A stretch of 64,000 nucleotides of DNA, taken from Acinetobacter sp. ANC 4910. Its GTDB lineage: Bacteria; Pseudomonadota; Gammaproteobacteria; Pseudomonadales; Moraxellaceae. The notes under the pieces were generated by a model. It was not told the origin of the DNA. It made no database searches and saw only the letters and a program-made list of their open reading frames with translations. How positions within the stretch are numbered: position 1 is the stretch's first letter; each line of letters starts with the position of its first letter. Positions 54,835 through 63,934 of this stretch are shown piece after piece. The translations under genes and the position numbers were made by a program. Where the stretch lies: assembly GCF_004331035.1 (NCBI RefSeq), contig NZ_SJNT01000004.1, positions 276,760 to 340,759 of the forward strand, in the 5' to 3' direction.

Positions 54835-54880
54835 TGCTCAAACTCCACAAATTCGTTGAAATCGTTTTAATCTCCCTAAA

Positions 54881-54901
54881 TCCCTCTTTAATAAAGAGGG
54901 A
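54881..54901 (-). repeat. Hairpin between cysD and cysN
   Basis: TCCCTCTTTA (54881-54890) pairs with TAAAGAGGGA (54892-54901). No T tract follows on the minus strand, so it is not a clear terminator. Similar CCCTCTTT dyads are, from memory, scattered between Acinetobacter genes. Confidence 0.5.
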
Positions 54902-54915
54902 CTTTCATCAGGAAA

Positions 54916-55830
54916 TTAGAAATAGCCTTCTTGCTTTTTCTTTTCCATCGAGCCTGCTTCATCATGGTCAATCATACGACCTTGACGTTCAGAGCTTGTG
55001 GCAAGCAGCATTTCTTGAATAATTTCCGGTAAGGTATTGGCAGTTGATTCAACCGCGCCCGTGAGTGGGTAACAGCCTAAAGTACGGAAACGTACCGATT
55101 TCATTTGTGGAACTTCGCCTTCTTTTAAAGGCATGCGCTCATCATCAACCATGATGAGTGTACCGCTACGTTCAACCACAGGACGTTCTGCAGCTAAATA
55201 TAAAGGTACAAGTGGAATACTTTCCAAATAGATATATTGCCAAATATCAAGCTCGGTCCAGTTTGATAATGGGAACACACGAATACTTTCACCTTTGTTC
55301 ACTTTACCATTGTAAAGATTCCAAAGTTCAGGACGTTGGTTTTTAGGGTCCCAACGATGCTTGCTATCACGGAAAGAATACACACGTTCTTTCGCACGTG
55401 ATTTTTCTTCATCACGACGTGCGCCACCAAAGGCAGCATCAAAACCGTATTTGTCCAGTGCTTGTTTTAAGCCCTGAGTTTTCATGATGTCGGTATATTT
55501 GGAACTGCCATGATCAAATGGATTGATCCCAGCATCTTTACCTTCTTTATTTTGATGAACGATCAAATCGAAACCATGGGTTTTCGCCATGTTGTCACGG
55601 AATGTGATCATCTCTTTGAATTTCCAGCCTGTATCGACATGCAATAGTGGGAATGGAAGTTTTGCAGGATAGAACGCCTTCAAGGCAAGATGCAGCATGA
55701 CAGCTGAGTCTTTACCAATAGAATACAACATCACCGGATTTTCAAATTCGGCAGCTACTTCACGAATAATGTGAATACTCTCAGCTTCAAGCTGTTTAAG
55801 ATGAGTAAGTCTTTCCTCATTTATTGACAT
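54916..55830 (-). CDS. cysD: Sulfate adenylyltransferase subunit CysD
   Basis: 304 residues. [17 protein letters not shown] is the PP-loop ATP pyrophosphatase motif; [33 protein letters not shown] and the C-terminal [13 protein letters not shown] complete the family pattern. It forms APS from sulfate and ATP with CysN. ATG 55830 (MSINEERL) is chosen over 55839. The TATAAT at 55884-55889 upstream, with a poor -35, fits an activator-dependent promoter such as CysB control. Confidence 0.95.
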   Translation of the reverse strand: MSINEERLTHLKQLEAESIHIIREVAAEFENPVMLYSIGKDSAVMLHLALKAFYPAKLPFPLLHVDTGWKFKEMITFRDNMAKTHGFDLIVHQNKEGKDAGINPFDHGSSKYTDIMKTQGLKQALDKYGFDAAFGGARRDEEKSRAKERVYSFRDSKHRWDPKNQRPELWNLYNGKVNKGESIRVFPLSNWTELDIWQYIYLESIPLVPLYLAAERPVVERSGTLIMVDDERMPLKEGEVPQMKSVRFRTLGCYPLTGAVESTANTLPEIIQEMLLATSSERQGRMIDHDEAGSMEKKKQEGYF

Positions 55831-55883
55831 CGACAACACCGATTACTAATTCGTGCTTATTACACATTCAACAATTGATATTC

Positions 55884-55889
55884 ATTATA
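55884..55889 (-). promoter_or_regulatory. Putative -10 of cysDN
   Basis: TATAAT on the minus strand, 54 bases before the cysD ATG, without a good -35. CysB activation is an inference from the pathway. Confidence 0.4.
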
Positions 55890-56038
55890 GAGATTTACTA
55901 ATCACAACTATTGCTTGTTTTATTATATTGATATGCAAAATTATCATATAGAGCATAACTAATAATAACTATAAGTTTTCAAGCTATAGTGAATCTCTAC
56001 CCTTTCAAAATGATTGCAAAAACTTTAAAGATTTTAGC

Positions 56039-56251
56039 CTATTCACTCTTTGCCTGCGCGGCAGCTTCGCGCTGTTGCCTTAATTCAACACGCTTTTGAA
56101 TTTCTGCACGCTCTAAATCATATTGCTTTTTATTCTCTGCATCGCTTTTTGCAGCTAAAAGTGCCATGCCAAGAATAAACACTGGAATAAACAGTCCAAA
56201 TGCCATTAATTTCCAAGGTATGGGCTTTTTGTTCACTTCTGGTTGGCTCAT
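56039..56251 (-). CDS. Small single-span membrane protein (70 aa)
   Basis: Unrecognised. One membrane helix at about 14-33 (LMAFGLFIPVFILGMALLAA) and a charged helical C-terminal half rich in Glu/Gln/Arg/Lys (DLERAEIQKRVELRQQREAAAQ), probably cytoplasmic or coiled. It stands between cysD and the lipase gene. Confidence 0.65.
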   Translation of the reverse strand: MSQPEVNKKPIPWKLMAFGLFIPVFILGMALLAAKSDAENKKQYDLERAEIQKRVELRQQREAAAQAKSE

Positions 56252-56299
56252 AGGTGATTTAACTCAAATCTTGCATTCTTCATTACGCAACAATATAAC

Positions 56300-56330
56300 A
56301 AAAAAGAGCCTCAATAATGAGACTCTTTTT
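56300..56330 (-). terminator. Terminator of the lipase gene
   Basis: On the minus strand GAGTCTCA-TTAT-TGAGGCTC folds with one G-U pair, followed by T6. Confidence 0.8.
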
Positions 56331-56354
56331 CACCAAGATTGATCTAAAAATGAC

Positions 56355-57797
56355 TTAGAAATTGCCCGTACATTGTGGGTTTTGACTTGCGTCTTTCTGT
56401 GCGTCAGTCAATACAATACCTGTAGCAGCGGACATATTTGCCTGAATGAAATCAACAGCATCTGCATTTTTACATACGATTGCTTGCGTATGTGTTGCAT
56501 TCGGTACGATCGTCAGCTTGTAACCATCAGCATAATTATTTTGCGGGAAATAGTTTGTCGCCTGTGCTTGCATATTTGCATACAAAGCTTGTGTAACTAC
56601 AGGCAATACTGCCTGATCTTTCTCTCCCTGAATAATAAATACAGGGGTTTTAATCACTTTTGCTGCGGTTGCATTAGTGGCTGGTTGATTATCTATCAAA
56701 AATTTCTGAACCACAGGATCGGTTTTAATTTTATTTAAATCAATGCCATATTGAGCAATTAAATGGGTAGGATCTTTTAAGAAATCAAGTACGCCGACTT
56801 TGAATAGCTCCTGCAAACCATTCGCACTATTCGGGTCTGCATAACCCAAACATGCACCATCATCACCCGTACGGCCATATGCTTTTTCTGCAATATCCGC
56901 AGCACCCGCTGTAAAGATATTTTTTAAATCGTAATTAGGTTGATATGCTTTAATACCTGAACTGGTCAGTGCCGCATAAGCCAACAATTCAGCATAACCA
57001 TCTGCAATTTGATCAATTGCCGCTTGTCCTTGTTCTGCTGTAATGATGTTGTTTGCAACTGCATATCGAACTTTTAGTAATTGCTCATCTAATCTATTCA
57101 CACCCTTAGATTGATTATTTTCATCAAGATTCAACTGCGGATCGAGATAAATTTGAATAATTCGACCTAAACTTGATGCTGGTGCACCCGCTACTGCACC
57201 TTTATAACTGCTATCGGTATTGGCAAACTCAGCAGTACCCAATGAGGCATGTCCACCTTGTGACTGACCAATTGACATCCATGCGCCATTTAGCTGCTTA
57301 CCATAATGATCTTTTGCTGCTTTGACTGATGCAATTGCGGAATTTGCCTGACTAGATAAGTTCAAATAAGGATGTACACCTGGTGTACCCAACCCCTCAT
57401 AATCCGGTGCAATGACTACATAGCCCGCGGCCAATAAAGTATCTACTAGAATTTTAAAGCGAGGGTTAAGTAGATTTTTACTTGGCGCACAGTCATCTCC
57501 TCCGCCAACAGTTCCATGTTCCCAGACCACTACACGATAACCATCTTTAGGCTGAATGGCTTTTGGAAACAAAACCATGGCAGTGGCTGTTGTGGTTTTC
57601 CCTTGAACATTGGTCATATTATAGGTCATGACTTTAATCGATGCGCTATTCTCTACTGTATCTAAAGAATAATTCCCTTCAGATAAATAGGTTTTATTTG
57701 AATCGGCTACCGTATTATCGTCATCATCATTACAAGCTGTTAAAAATAGACTTGAAAGTGTCAATGTAAGTGCCAAAGCTATTTTCGTGTGCTTCAT
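56355..57797 (-). CDS. Secretory lipase-type lipoprotein
   Basis: 480 residues. The lipobox is LFLTACN (Cys22). The alpha/beta hydrolase core contains VVVWEHGTVGGGDDCAP (oxyanion region), the nucleophile SIGQSQGGHASL (Ser near 182) and TIVPNATHTQAIVC with a late His. It resembles the LIP family of secreted triacylglycerol lipases (PF03583). An Asp-rich DDDDN stretch follows the lipobox. It is likely anchored in or past the outer membrane. It has its own terminator. Confidence 0.82.
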   Translation of the reverse strand: MKHTKIALALTLTLSSLFLTACNDDDDNTVADSNKTYLSEGNYSLDTVENSASIKVMTYNMTNVQGKTTTATAMVLFPKAIQPKDGYRVVVWEHGTVGGGDDCAPSKNLLNPRFKILVDTLLAAGYVVIAPDYEGLGTPGVHPYLNLSSQANSAIASVKAAKDHYGKQLNGAWMSIGQSQGGHASLGTAEFANTDSSYKGAVAGAPASSLGRIIQIYLDPQLNLDENNQSKGVNRLDEQLLKVRYAVANNIITAEQGQAAIDQIADGYAELLAYAALTSSGIKAYQPNYDLKNIFTAGAADIAEKAYGRTGDDGACLGYADPNSANGLQELFKVGVLDFLKDPTHLIAQYGIDLNKIKTDPVVQKFLIDNQPATNATAAKVIKTPVFIIQGEKDQAVLPVVTQALYANMQAQATNYFPQNNYADGYKLTIVPNATHTQAIVCKNADAVDFIQANMSAATGIVLTDAQKDASQNPQCTGNF

Positions 57798-57861
57798 AAA
57801 ATATCCTTTTTTTAATCTTTATTTTTTGGGCATGAAACTACATGCAGAATGATTAAGGCAT

Positions 57862-57890
57862 AAAAAAAGTGCCCTGTATAGGACACTCTT
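57862..57890 (-). terminator. Terminator of ubiA
   Basis: AGTGCCCT (57868-57875) and AGGACACT (57880-57887) pair around GTAT (one G-U on the minus strand), then T7 on the minus strand. Confidence 0.8.
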
Positions 57891-57906
57891 TAACCATATG
57901 GTCATT

Positions 57907-58788
57907 TTAAATCGTTAATTCTAAAAAAATTCCCATAAAAATTACCAATCCTACCCAACGATTGTGACGGAATGCCCAAAAACAAATCTGAGGATCACGA
58001 TCTTTGGTTTTGGCAGCTTGATAAATAAAATCACCTGCAACGATCATTAAAGCAAGCAGGCCAAATGGCATGAATAACTGTTCTAAAAATAAAACCGTCC
58101 CTATTAAAATTACACTGAACAACTGCAACATGCCAATAATTTGAATATCATAACGACCAAATAAAATCGCGGTTGATTTCACCCCAATCTTTAAATCATA
58201 TTCACGATCAGTAATGGCATATTGTGTATCATAGGCAACCGTCCAAGCTAAATTCCCAAAATACAATAACCAGCAGGTTAATCCCAAAGGTTCACCCACT
58301 GCGGTATACGCCATCGGAATAGACCATGAAAATGCAGCCCCCAGAAATACCTGCGGTAAATGGGTATAGCGCTTCATAAAGGGATAGATAAAAGCCAGAA
58401 ATAATGCCCCAAAAGAACAATAAAAAGTCTCTATCGGTAAAAAAAACAACATACAGGCGCTGGCAAAAACCAAGATTAAAAAGACATAAATCGCTTCTTT
58501 TGCACTAATGACACCTGTTGCCAAAGGCCTATTTTTGGTTCGCTCTACGTGAGCATCGACTTTACGATCGGCGAAGTCATTAATGGCACAACCCGCAGCA
58601 CGCATAAAAATAGTGCCCAAAATCATTGGAATTAAAATTCCTAAACCTGGCATGCCTTTATTCGCAATCCATAAAGCCCACATGGTTGGCCAAAAGACCA
58701 ATTCGGTACCAATAGGTTTATCAAAACGACATAAATAATAATAAGCTTCTAAGCGTTCACGCCAAGTAATATGTTGCACCGTAGCCAT
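57907..58788 (-). CDS. ubiA: 4-hydroxybenzoate octaprenyltransferase UbiA
   Basis: 293 residues, about eight helices. CAINDFADRKVDAHVERTKNRPLA is the first Asp-rich prenyl-diphosphate motif, and YDTQYAITDREYDLKIGVKST the second. It attaches the polyprenyl tail to 4-hydroxybenzoate in ubiquinone synthesis. It follows ubiC by 18 bases, so ubiCA form an operon. Confidence 0.94.
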   Translation of the reverse strand: MATVQHITWRERLEAYYYLCRFDKPIGTELVFWPTMWALWIANKGMPGLGILIPMILGTIFMRAAGCAINDFADRKVDAHVERTKNRPLATGVISAKEAIYVFLILVFASACMLFFLPIETFYCSFGALFLAFIYPFMKRYTHLPQVFLGAAFSWSIPMAYTAVGEPLGLTCWLLYFGNLAWTVAYDTQYAITDREYDLKIGVKSTAILFGRYDIQIIGMLQLFSVILIGTVLFLEQLFMPFGLLALMIVAGDFIYQAAKTKDRDPQICFWAFRHNRWVGLVIFMGIFLELTI

Positions 58789-58806
58789 GAAAATCCTTCA
58801 ACAATT

Positions 58807-59277
58807 TCATAATTTGGTTTTGCGTAGATACTGCTCGAATGCAGGTAAGAACGTTTCTTGCACAATAAATTTACAACCATGCCAAGTATAACAACTTTGG
58901 CGTGTCCAACCATCTTCTAACCAAATCACACGGCGTTCACATGCTGGATTGGTACGCTGGAACAGAAACCAGCCAATAGGTTTTGTGCCAATATGTTTAA
59001 AAAGTCTGGCACGGCCTTGCAAACTCAGAATCGGAAAAATACTTTTCGCTTTAACCCAAGGCTGCGTATCATTGCCGTATAAAAAACTTTCTCTAACCCA
59101 TGACGTATGCTGAAATGGCATTTCCATCCATTTTGCATCAATAAAATGTAGGCGTTGAAAATGCTCTTTCATAGGTTGTACCCTAAATTTTCCACCCGCC
59201 AAATCCGTGAGTTGCTGCGTCAATGAACCTGTAGCATACAACCATGTTTTCAGTTCAGTTGGAATCTGCTGCTGCAT
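58807..59277 (-). CDS. ubiC: Chorismate lyase UbiC
   Basis: 156 residues. The pattern WLYATGSLTQQLTDLAG near the N-terminus, REVxx-like WVRESFLYGND, ARLFKHIGTKPIGWFLF and the C-terminal ETFLPAF match the family. It releases 4-hydroxybenzoate and pyruvate from chorismate, the first committed step of ubiquinone synthesis. ubiA follows. Confidence 0.88.
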   Translation of the reverse strand: MQQQIPTELKTWLYATGSLTQQLTDLAGGKFRVQPMKEHFQRLHFIDAKWMEMPFQHTSWVRESFLYGNDTQPWVKAKSIFPILSLQGRARLFKHIGTKPIGWFLFQRTNPACERRVIWLEDGWTRQSCYTWHGCKFIVQETFLPAFEQYLRKTKL

Positions 59278-59364
59278 AACCTTACCTGTTTAATTGATCT
59301 GCTGTGCGCTTAAACGCTTTTTGCGTTATGAAGAATGTCGTTGATTCAATTCTAGGATCAATCT

Positions 59365-59640
59365 TTAACAATTATCTGTTTTTGCAATGGTTTCAAATTT
59401 ACCTTGCGGCGTTTTCACCAAAATAAACCCTTCAGCGCTCAAGTAAAAACTTTGGGGATAATCATAGTCGAGTGCCAACTCAGGGCTTTTCAGGGCAACA
59501 AACTCTGCCTGCTTATAACCTTCTGGTGTACGCCCAACTTCAACATAAGTCACCATTGAAAAATTCAGTTTAAAACCTTTGTCATGGTCTTTGGGATCAA
59601 TCCACGGATAAAAACTGGTATGTTTCTTACGCTGTGCCAT
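59365..59640 (-). CDS. Hypothetical protein (91 aa)
   Basis: Unrecognised small soluble protein. It has a basic N-terminus (MAQRKKHTSFYPW), a beta-rich middle (VTYVEVGRTPEGYKQAEFVAL) and a single Cys at its end. Neither a signal nor a helix is present. It lies between glnA and ubiC, 87 bases upstream of ubiC. Confidence 0.6.
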   Translation of the reverse strand: MAQRKKHTSFYPWIDPKDHDKGFKLNFSMVTYVEVGRTPEGYKQAEFVALKSPELALDYDYPQSFYLSAEGFILVKTPQGKFETIAKTDNC

Positions 59641-59680
59641 AAAGCTGATCTATTTTTTAAATAAAACAGATAATACAAAA

Positions 59681-59708
59681 AAAACCCGCGACGAGCGCGG
59701 GTTTTTTA
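59681..59708 (-). terminator. Terminator of glnA
   Basis: CCCGCG (59685-59690) and CGCGGG (59696-59701) pair, flanked by A and T6; GC-rich and convincing. Confidence 0.88.
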
Positions 59709-59728
59709 CAGTGGAATTCAGTTCAGAA

Positions 59729-61144
59729 TTACAAGCTGTAGTACATATCGAATTCAACTGGGTGAGTTGTCGTATTAAGACGACGAACTTCTTCAGTTTT
59801 AAGTTCGATGTACGCATCAAGCATTTCTTTAGTGAATACGCCACCTTTCAATAAGAATTCGTTATCCGCTTGAAGTGCTTCAAGTGCCATATCTAGGCTA
59901 TGAGCAACTGTAGGGATTTTTGCTTCTTCTTCTGGAGGAAGGTCATACAAGTTCTTGTCAGCAGCTTCACCTGGGTGAATCTTGTTTTGGATACCGTCGA
60001 TACCCGCCATTAACAATGCTGCAAAACCTAAGTACGGGTTCATCATTGGATCTGGGAAACGAGCTTCAATACGTTTGCCTTTAGGGCTAGAAACGTAAGG
60101 AATACGGATAGAAGCAGAACGGTTACGTGCTGAGTAAGCCAACATAATCGGAGCTTCGAAGTGTGGAACTAAACGCTTGTACGAGTTTGTAGAAGGGTTT
60201 GTAATTGCATTCAATGCACGAGCATGCTTGATCACACCACCGATGAAGTAAAGCGCCATTTCTGAAAGACCAGCGTATTCATCACCAGCAAACAAGTTCT
60301 TGCCATCTTTAGAGATTGACATGTGAACGTGCATACCAGAACCGTTATCACCAACCATTGGCTTAGGCATGAAAGTCGCAGTTTTTGCATATTGGTGTGC
60401 AACATTCCAAACAGCATATTTGAACTGTTGTACTTCGTCTGCTTTACGAACCATAGTATTGAAGCTCACACCAATTTCTAATTGGCAAGATGCAACTTCG
60501 TGGTGATGTACTTCTACACGACCTGGGCCCATGATGTCTTCAATTTTTGCACACATTTCTGCACGCATGTCGTGTGAAGAATCAACTGGAGGAACTGGGA
60601 AGTAACCACCTTTAACACGTGGACGGTGACCAGAGTTTCCGCCTTCGTAGTCTTTATTTGTTGACCAAGCAGCTTCTTCAGCGATTAATGTATGGCGTGC
60701 GCCAGACATATCGATTTCCCACTTCACTTCGTCAAATACAAAGAATTCTGGTTCAGGACCAAAGAATGCAGTATCACCAATACCTGTAGATTTTAGGTAT
60801 TCTTCTGCACGGCGAGCAATAGAACGTGGGTCACGGTCATAACCTTGACCAGTTGATGGCTCGATGACATCACAAGTAACAACTACTGTAGGCTCAGCGA
60901 AGAACGGGTCGATAAAACCAGTTTCAGCATCTGGGCGTAAAATCATGTCAGACGCTTCGATACCTTTCCAACCAGCAATTGAAGAACCGTCAAACATTTT
61001 ACCGTCTTCAAAAGTATCTTCATCAATTGTATCTGCTGGGTAAGTTACGTGCTGTTCCTTACCTTTAGTATCAGTAAAGCGGAAATCGACCCATTTTGCG
61101 CCACTTTCTTGGATGAGTTGAAGGACCTTGTTCGCCATGCTCAT
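59729..61144 (-). CDS. glnA: Glutamine synthetase GlnA
   Basis: 471 residues, type GSI-beta. [16 protein letters not shown] (signature), [29 protein letters not shown] and the adenylylation site NLYDLPPEE (Tyr near 399) are all present. It makes glutamine from glutamate and ammonia with ATP. GGAG is 5 bases before ATG 61144; a second ATG two codons later is also possible. The sigma-54 promoter and NtrC-like sites upstream indicate nitrogen control. Confidence 0.97.
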   Translation of the reverse strand: MSMANKVLQLIQESGAKWVDFRFTDTKGKEQHVTYPADTIDEDTFEDGKMFDGSSIAGWKGIEASDMILRPDAETGFIDPFFAEPTVVVTCDVIEPSTGQGYDRDPRSIARRAEEYLKSTGIGDTAFFGPEPEFFVFDEVKWEIDMSGARHTLIAEEAAWSTNKDYEGGNSGHRPRVKGGYFPVPPVDSSHDMRAEMCAKIEDIMGPGRVEVHHHEVASCQLEIGVSFNTMVRKADEVQQFKYAVWNVAHQYAKTATFMPKPMVGDNGSGMHVHMSISKDGKNLFAGDEYAGLSEMALYFIGGVIKHARALNAITNPSTNSYKRLVPHFEAPIMLAYSARNRSASIRIPYVSSPKGKRIEARFPDPMMNPYLGFAALLMAGIDGIQNKIHPGEAADKNLYDLPPEEEAKIPTVAHSLDMALEALQADNEFLLKGGVFTKEMLDAYIELKTEEVRRLNTTTHPVEFDMYYSL

Positions 61145-61204
61145 TTTGCTCCGATGATTTTTTGTTGCACCTGTGGAGTGCGTGTTAGTAGTTGGCAGTT
61201 ATAA

Positions 61205-61221
61205 AGCAATTCTCATACCAA
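61205..61221 (-). promoter_or_regulatory. Sigma-54 promoter of glnA
   Basis: On the minus strand TTGGTATGAGAATTGCT has the GG (61218-61219) and GC (61206-61207) elements exactly 10 bases apart and matches the consensus TGGCACGnnnnTTGC well. The start point would fall near 61194. Confidence 0.8.
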
Positions 61222-61288
61222 CTTTAAAAAAACAAAGCTAAAACATTGAATTATTTATCAGAATACAAGATTTATAAACTTTGCTTCC

Positions 61289-61305
61289 ACCCTATTATAC
61301 TGTTT
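61289..61305 (-). promoter_or_regulatory. Second possible glnA promoter (sigma-70 type)
   Basis: A TATAAT on the minus strand lies in this stretch (AGTATAATAGG). Its poor -35 would overlap the NtrC-like site at 61317, like the glnAp1/glnAp2 plan of E. coli. Confidence 0.4.
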
Positions 61306-61316
61306 GAAAAATGAAA

Positions 61317-61413
61317 TGCACCATATTCAATCATTTTCATTATTAAGAAATTAATCAAACCACAAAAGGAACCAAAATAGTGCATTTGAATACAAATGAC
61401 ATAATCCAGTGCA
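61317..61413. promoter_or_regulatory. NtrC-like binding sites upstream of glnA
   Basis: Against TGCACCAnnnTGGTGCA: 61317-61333 matches 10 of 14 positions (left half perfect), 61368-61384 matches 11 of 14, 61397-61413 matches 8 of 14. They lie about 130-210 bases upstream of the sigma-54 start point, a normal enhancer distance. Confidence 0.65.
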
Positions 61414-61963
61414 TTTTTTAGCGCATTTTTTAATTCTTATGTCTTTTTTATTTATAGACTACTGATTCGTTCATCAGAAATGCTTATAAAAATATAAAAT
61501 ACGATCAATGCAACAATAAAAACGCATGCTTTAAAGCTTATCTAACAGTACACATCGTTCATCCGACCATTTAAAACCACGCTTATGTCTCAAAAGATGC
61601 ACCACTTTATTGCTACTCATGACTCCCCTTACTCGGCCTCACTTTGTGTATCAAAAATCCCCCAACCGCATTAGAGATAGAGAAAATGCTGAATCTCTAA
61701 TAAAAGTCAGTCTATTTTATAGACAATCAATAAATTTTGACCAATACTACGACAAACAATGATCAATTCAGATCTATATAAGTACAACACTGCAAAAATA
61801 AAGGTAGGACAAAAACACTCGCCTAAAATGCTTTGACGATATCAAAAAACGGGATCCTTTTAATATTTAAGTAAACAACAAATTAATACTGCTTTCTTCA
61901 GCTAACCCCACTTAATACCTTGTGAGAAGATAAAAATATAAGCAGGTTAACCAGAGGTAGAAT
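61414..61963. other. 550-base region without a supported gene
   Basis: No ORF with a ribosome site stands out. A dyad TTAGAGAT (61671-61678)/ATCTCTAA (61693-61700) and a smaller GTCTA/TAGAC (61710-61724) are present. The promoter of the outer-membrane gene is presumably near the right end; an AGAGGT at about 61953 precedes its ATG. Confidence 0.5.
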
Positions 61964-62761
61964 ATGAAAAAAAGTTTGTTTTTCGGTTTTTGTTCTCTAT
62001 TTGCTGCAATCAGCCAGGTCCATGCTGCGGATACTGCTGATTTAGCAAAACAACTTTCTAATCCAGTCGCCAATATGGTCAGCGCACCTTTTCAGTTAAA
62101 TTATGATGAAAAGATTGGTGCAGATGAAAATATTGAACGCTACCAACTCAATATTCAGCCCGTCATTCCAATCAGTTTAAATGAGGATTGGAATTTAATT
62201 TCACGTACCGTCCTTCCCGTGGTTTATCAAACTTATGGTGATAGCGCTAAATATGATGATTGGGGCACTGGCGATATCGTTCAAAGCCTATTCTTCTCTC
62301 CAGTTGAATCTGGCCCAGGAGGAATTATTTGGGGTATTGGACCTGCAATGCTATTACCAACCGCTTCTGAAAAAACCTTAGGTGCTGATCAATGGGGACT
62401 CGGACCAACTGCCGTTGTACTTAAACAAATGGATGGTTGGACCTTTGGGGCATTGGCCAATCATATTTGGGCAGTTGAACATAAAGATAATGCTGAAGGT
62501 GTAAGTAGTACATTCTTGCAACCTTTTGTCAGTTATACCTATCCAAGTAGTTTGACTATTGGCTTGAATAGTGAAGCCACGTACGACTGGAACAGCGAAG
62601 ATGCAACTATACCAATCAATTTGACAGCAACCAAAATTGTAAACTTAAATGGGCAGTTGATCAGTGTGGGTGGTGGTGTGCGTTACTGGGCGGATGATAC
62701 GACGGGTAGTGCAAAAGAATGGGGGGGCCGTTTAATTGCCTCTTTCATTTTCCCGAAATAA
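61964..62761 (+). CDS. Outer-membrane protein of the MetA-pathway-of-phenol-degradation type
   Basis: 265 residues: a signal peptide (MKKSLFFGFCSLFAAISQVHA) then amphipathic beta strands ending in FIFPK. LAKQLSNPVANMVSAPFQLNYDEKIG, NIQPVIPISLNEDWNLISRTVLPVVYQ and GIGPAMLLPTASEKTLGADQWGLGPTAV fit the PF13557-type family, small beta-barrel proteins of uncertain function. AGAGGT is upstream of the ATG. A terminator follows at 62791. Confidence 0.75.
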   Translation: MKKSLFFGFCSLFAAISQVHAADTADLAKQLSNPVANMVSAPFQLNYDEKIGADENIERYQLNIQPVIPISLNEDWNLISRTVLPVVYQTYGDSAKYDDWGTGDIVQSLFFSPVESGPGGIIWGIGPAMLLPTASEKTLGADQWGLGPTAVVLKQMDGWTFGALANHIWAVEHKDNAEGVSSTFLQPFVSYTYPSSLTIGLNSEATYDWNSEDATIPINLTATKIVNLNGQLISVGGGVRYWADDTTGSAKEWGGRLIASFIFPK

Positions 62762-62790
62762 TTTTGCATAACAATTACTGATCAACTGAA

Positions 62791-62817
62791 TGGGAGATGC
62801 TGACATCTCCCATTTTT
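62791..62817 (+). terminator. Terminator of the outer-membrane gene
   Basis: TGGGAGATG (62791-62799) and CATCTCCCA (62804-62812) pair around CTGA, then T5. The T tract overlaps the stop codon of the convergent exporter gene. Confidence 0.9.
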
Positions 62818-63703
62818 ACGACCTAGTCCGTGTCGACCACCAACATAAAAACGAACCTAAAGTGACCAAAGCAGTACCTTGCCAAAATGCCCATGACAGC
62901 TCTAAATCAAGCAACTGCATAGCAATTAATGAGGAAATAATCGGTGTGAAATAAGATGCAGCTGTCAGTAATTGAATATTGCCATGCAAGATTCCAATGT
63001 TCCAAGCCGCATAACCCAATCCAAATGCAGCAGCACTAACCGCCAAATAAATAAAACTTTGGACTTGAAGATCAGGGATTTCAAAATCGCCTATCCAAAG
63101 ATATTTAAACCATAATGCAAGAGCCGTTAGACAAAAAAATAGGGCAATCGCGTTCTGACCATTGCCAATTTTTTTCGTGAGAATGCAATACGCTGCCCAA
63201 ATAAAAGCTCCAATAAATGCCAGAACGTAGCTGATGGGGTTAACCGTAATATTCTGTATAATCTGGTTTACACTAAACTCGCCACTTCCGATTTGAACTT
63301 GAATAATACCAAATAAAGTCAGTAACATTCCCACAATCACTAAAGGATGGAACTTTTGCTCTTTGGTTAAAATTAAAAGCAATACTGTCAGACTTGGCCA
63401 CAAATAATTCAGAATACTGACTTCAACGGCTTGTTGATTGTTTTGAGCAAATGCTAAAGAAAGTGATAGGCATAATTCATAAGCAACAAACAAAATAGAG
63501 CCAAAAATCAGATAAGATTTAGGGAATAAATGCAATTTTGGTGGTTTAAATAAGATTAGTAAAATAATAGAACTTAAGCTGTAAATTAAACAGATACCCA
63601 AAATTGGACCAAATCCATCCGTAACTTGTCTCAATAACCCGACAATAGAAGCCCAGAACAAAATGGCACATAGCCCAATCATAGTGGCAAAACGATGTGA
63701 CAT
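62816..63703 (-). CDS. yddG: Aromatic amino acid exporter YddG-type (DMT family)
   Basis: 295 residues, ten helices in two EamA repeats. GLCAILFWASIVGLLRQVT, QQAVEVSILNYLWPSLTVLLLI and AAFGLGYAAWNIGILHGN with NIQLLTAASYFTPIISSLI match YddG (E. coli 293 residues), which exports aromatic amino acids. GGAG stands 4 bases before the ATG. It is 114 bases from the insertion sequence end. Confidence 0.85.
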   Translation of the reverse strand: MSHRFATMIGLCAILFWASIVGLLRQVTDGFGPILGICLIYSLSSIILLILFKPPKLHLFPKSYLIFGSILFVAYELCLSLSLAFAQNNQQAVEVSILNYLWPSLTVLLLILTKEQKFHPLVIVGMLLTLFGIIQVQIGSGEFSVNQIIQNITVNPISYVLAFIGAFIWAAYCILTKKIGNGQNAIALFFCLTALALWFKYLWIGDFEIPDLQVQSFIYLAVSAAAFGLGYAAWNIGILHGNIQLLTAASYFTPIISSLIAMQLLDLELSWAFWQGTALVTLGSFLCWWSTRTRS

Positions 63704-63903
63704 AATCTCCTACTTAACCCGCGTAAAATTCATGTGAATGTAGCAATAGTCAAATGACGCGACAAGGTATTTAACTCTAATAGCATGGATAGTATCCATT
63801 CAAATTATATAAAACTAGGGTCTGTTAACATTTCATAATAGACAACTTGCATAACTCATAAACCGAACAATCATTTGCTGTAATTGTGCACCGACATTTT
63901 TTG

Positions 63904-63934
63904 ATATTTCATGCATAATTTATGCATGAAATAT
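63904..63934. repeat. 15-bp inverted repeat over the transposase start
   Basis: ATATTTCATGCATAA (63904-63918) and its exact complement (63920-63934) are separated by one base. The second arm contains the transposase ATG. Confidence 0.8.

Noticed and set aside
61585..61674. 29-codon plus-strand frame upstream of the outer-membrane gene
   Set aside because: No ribosome site and no protein-like pattern.
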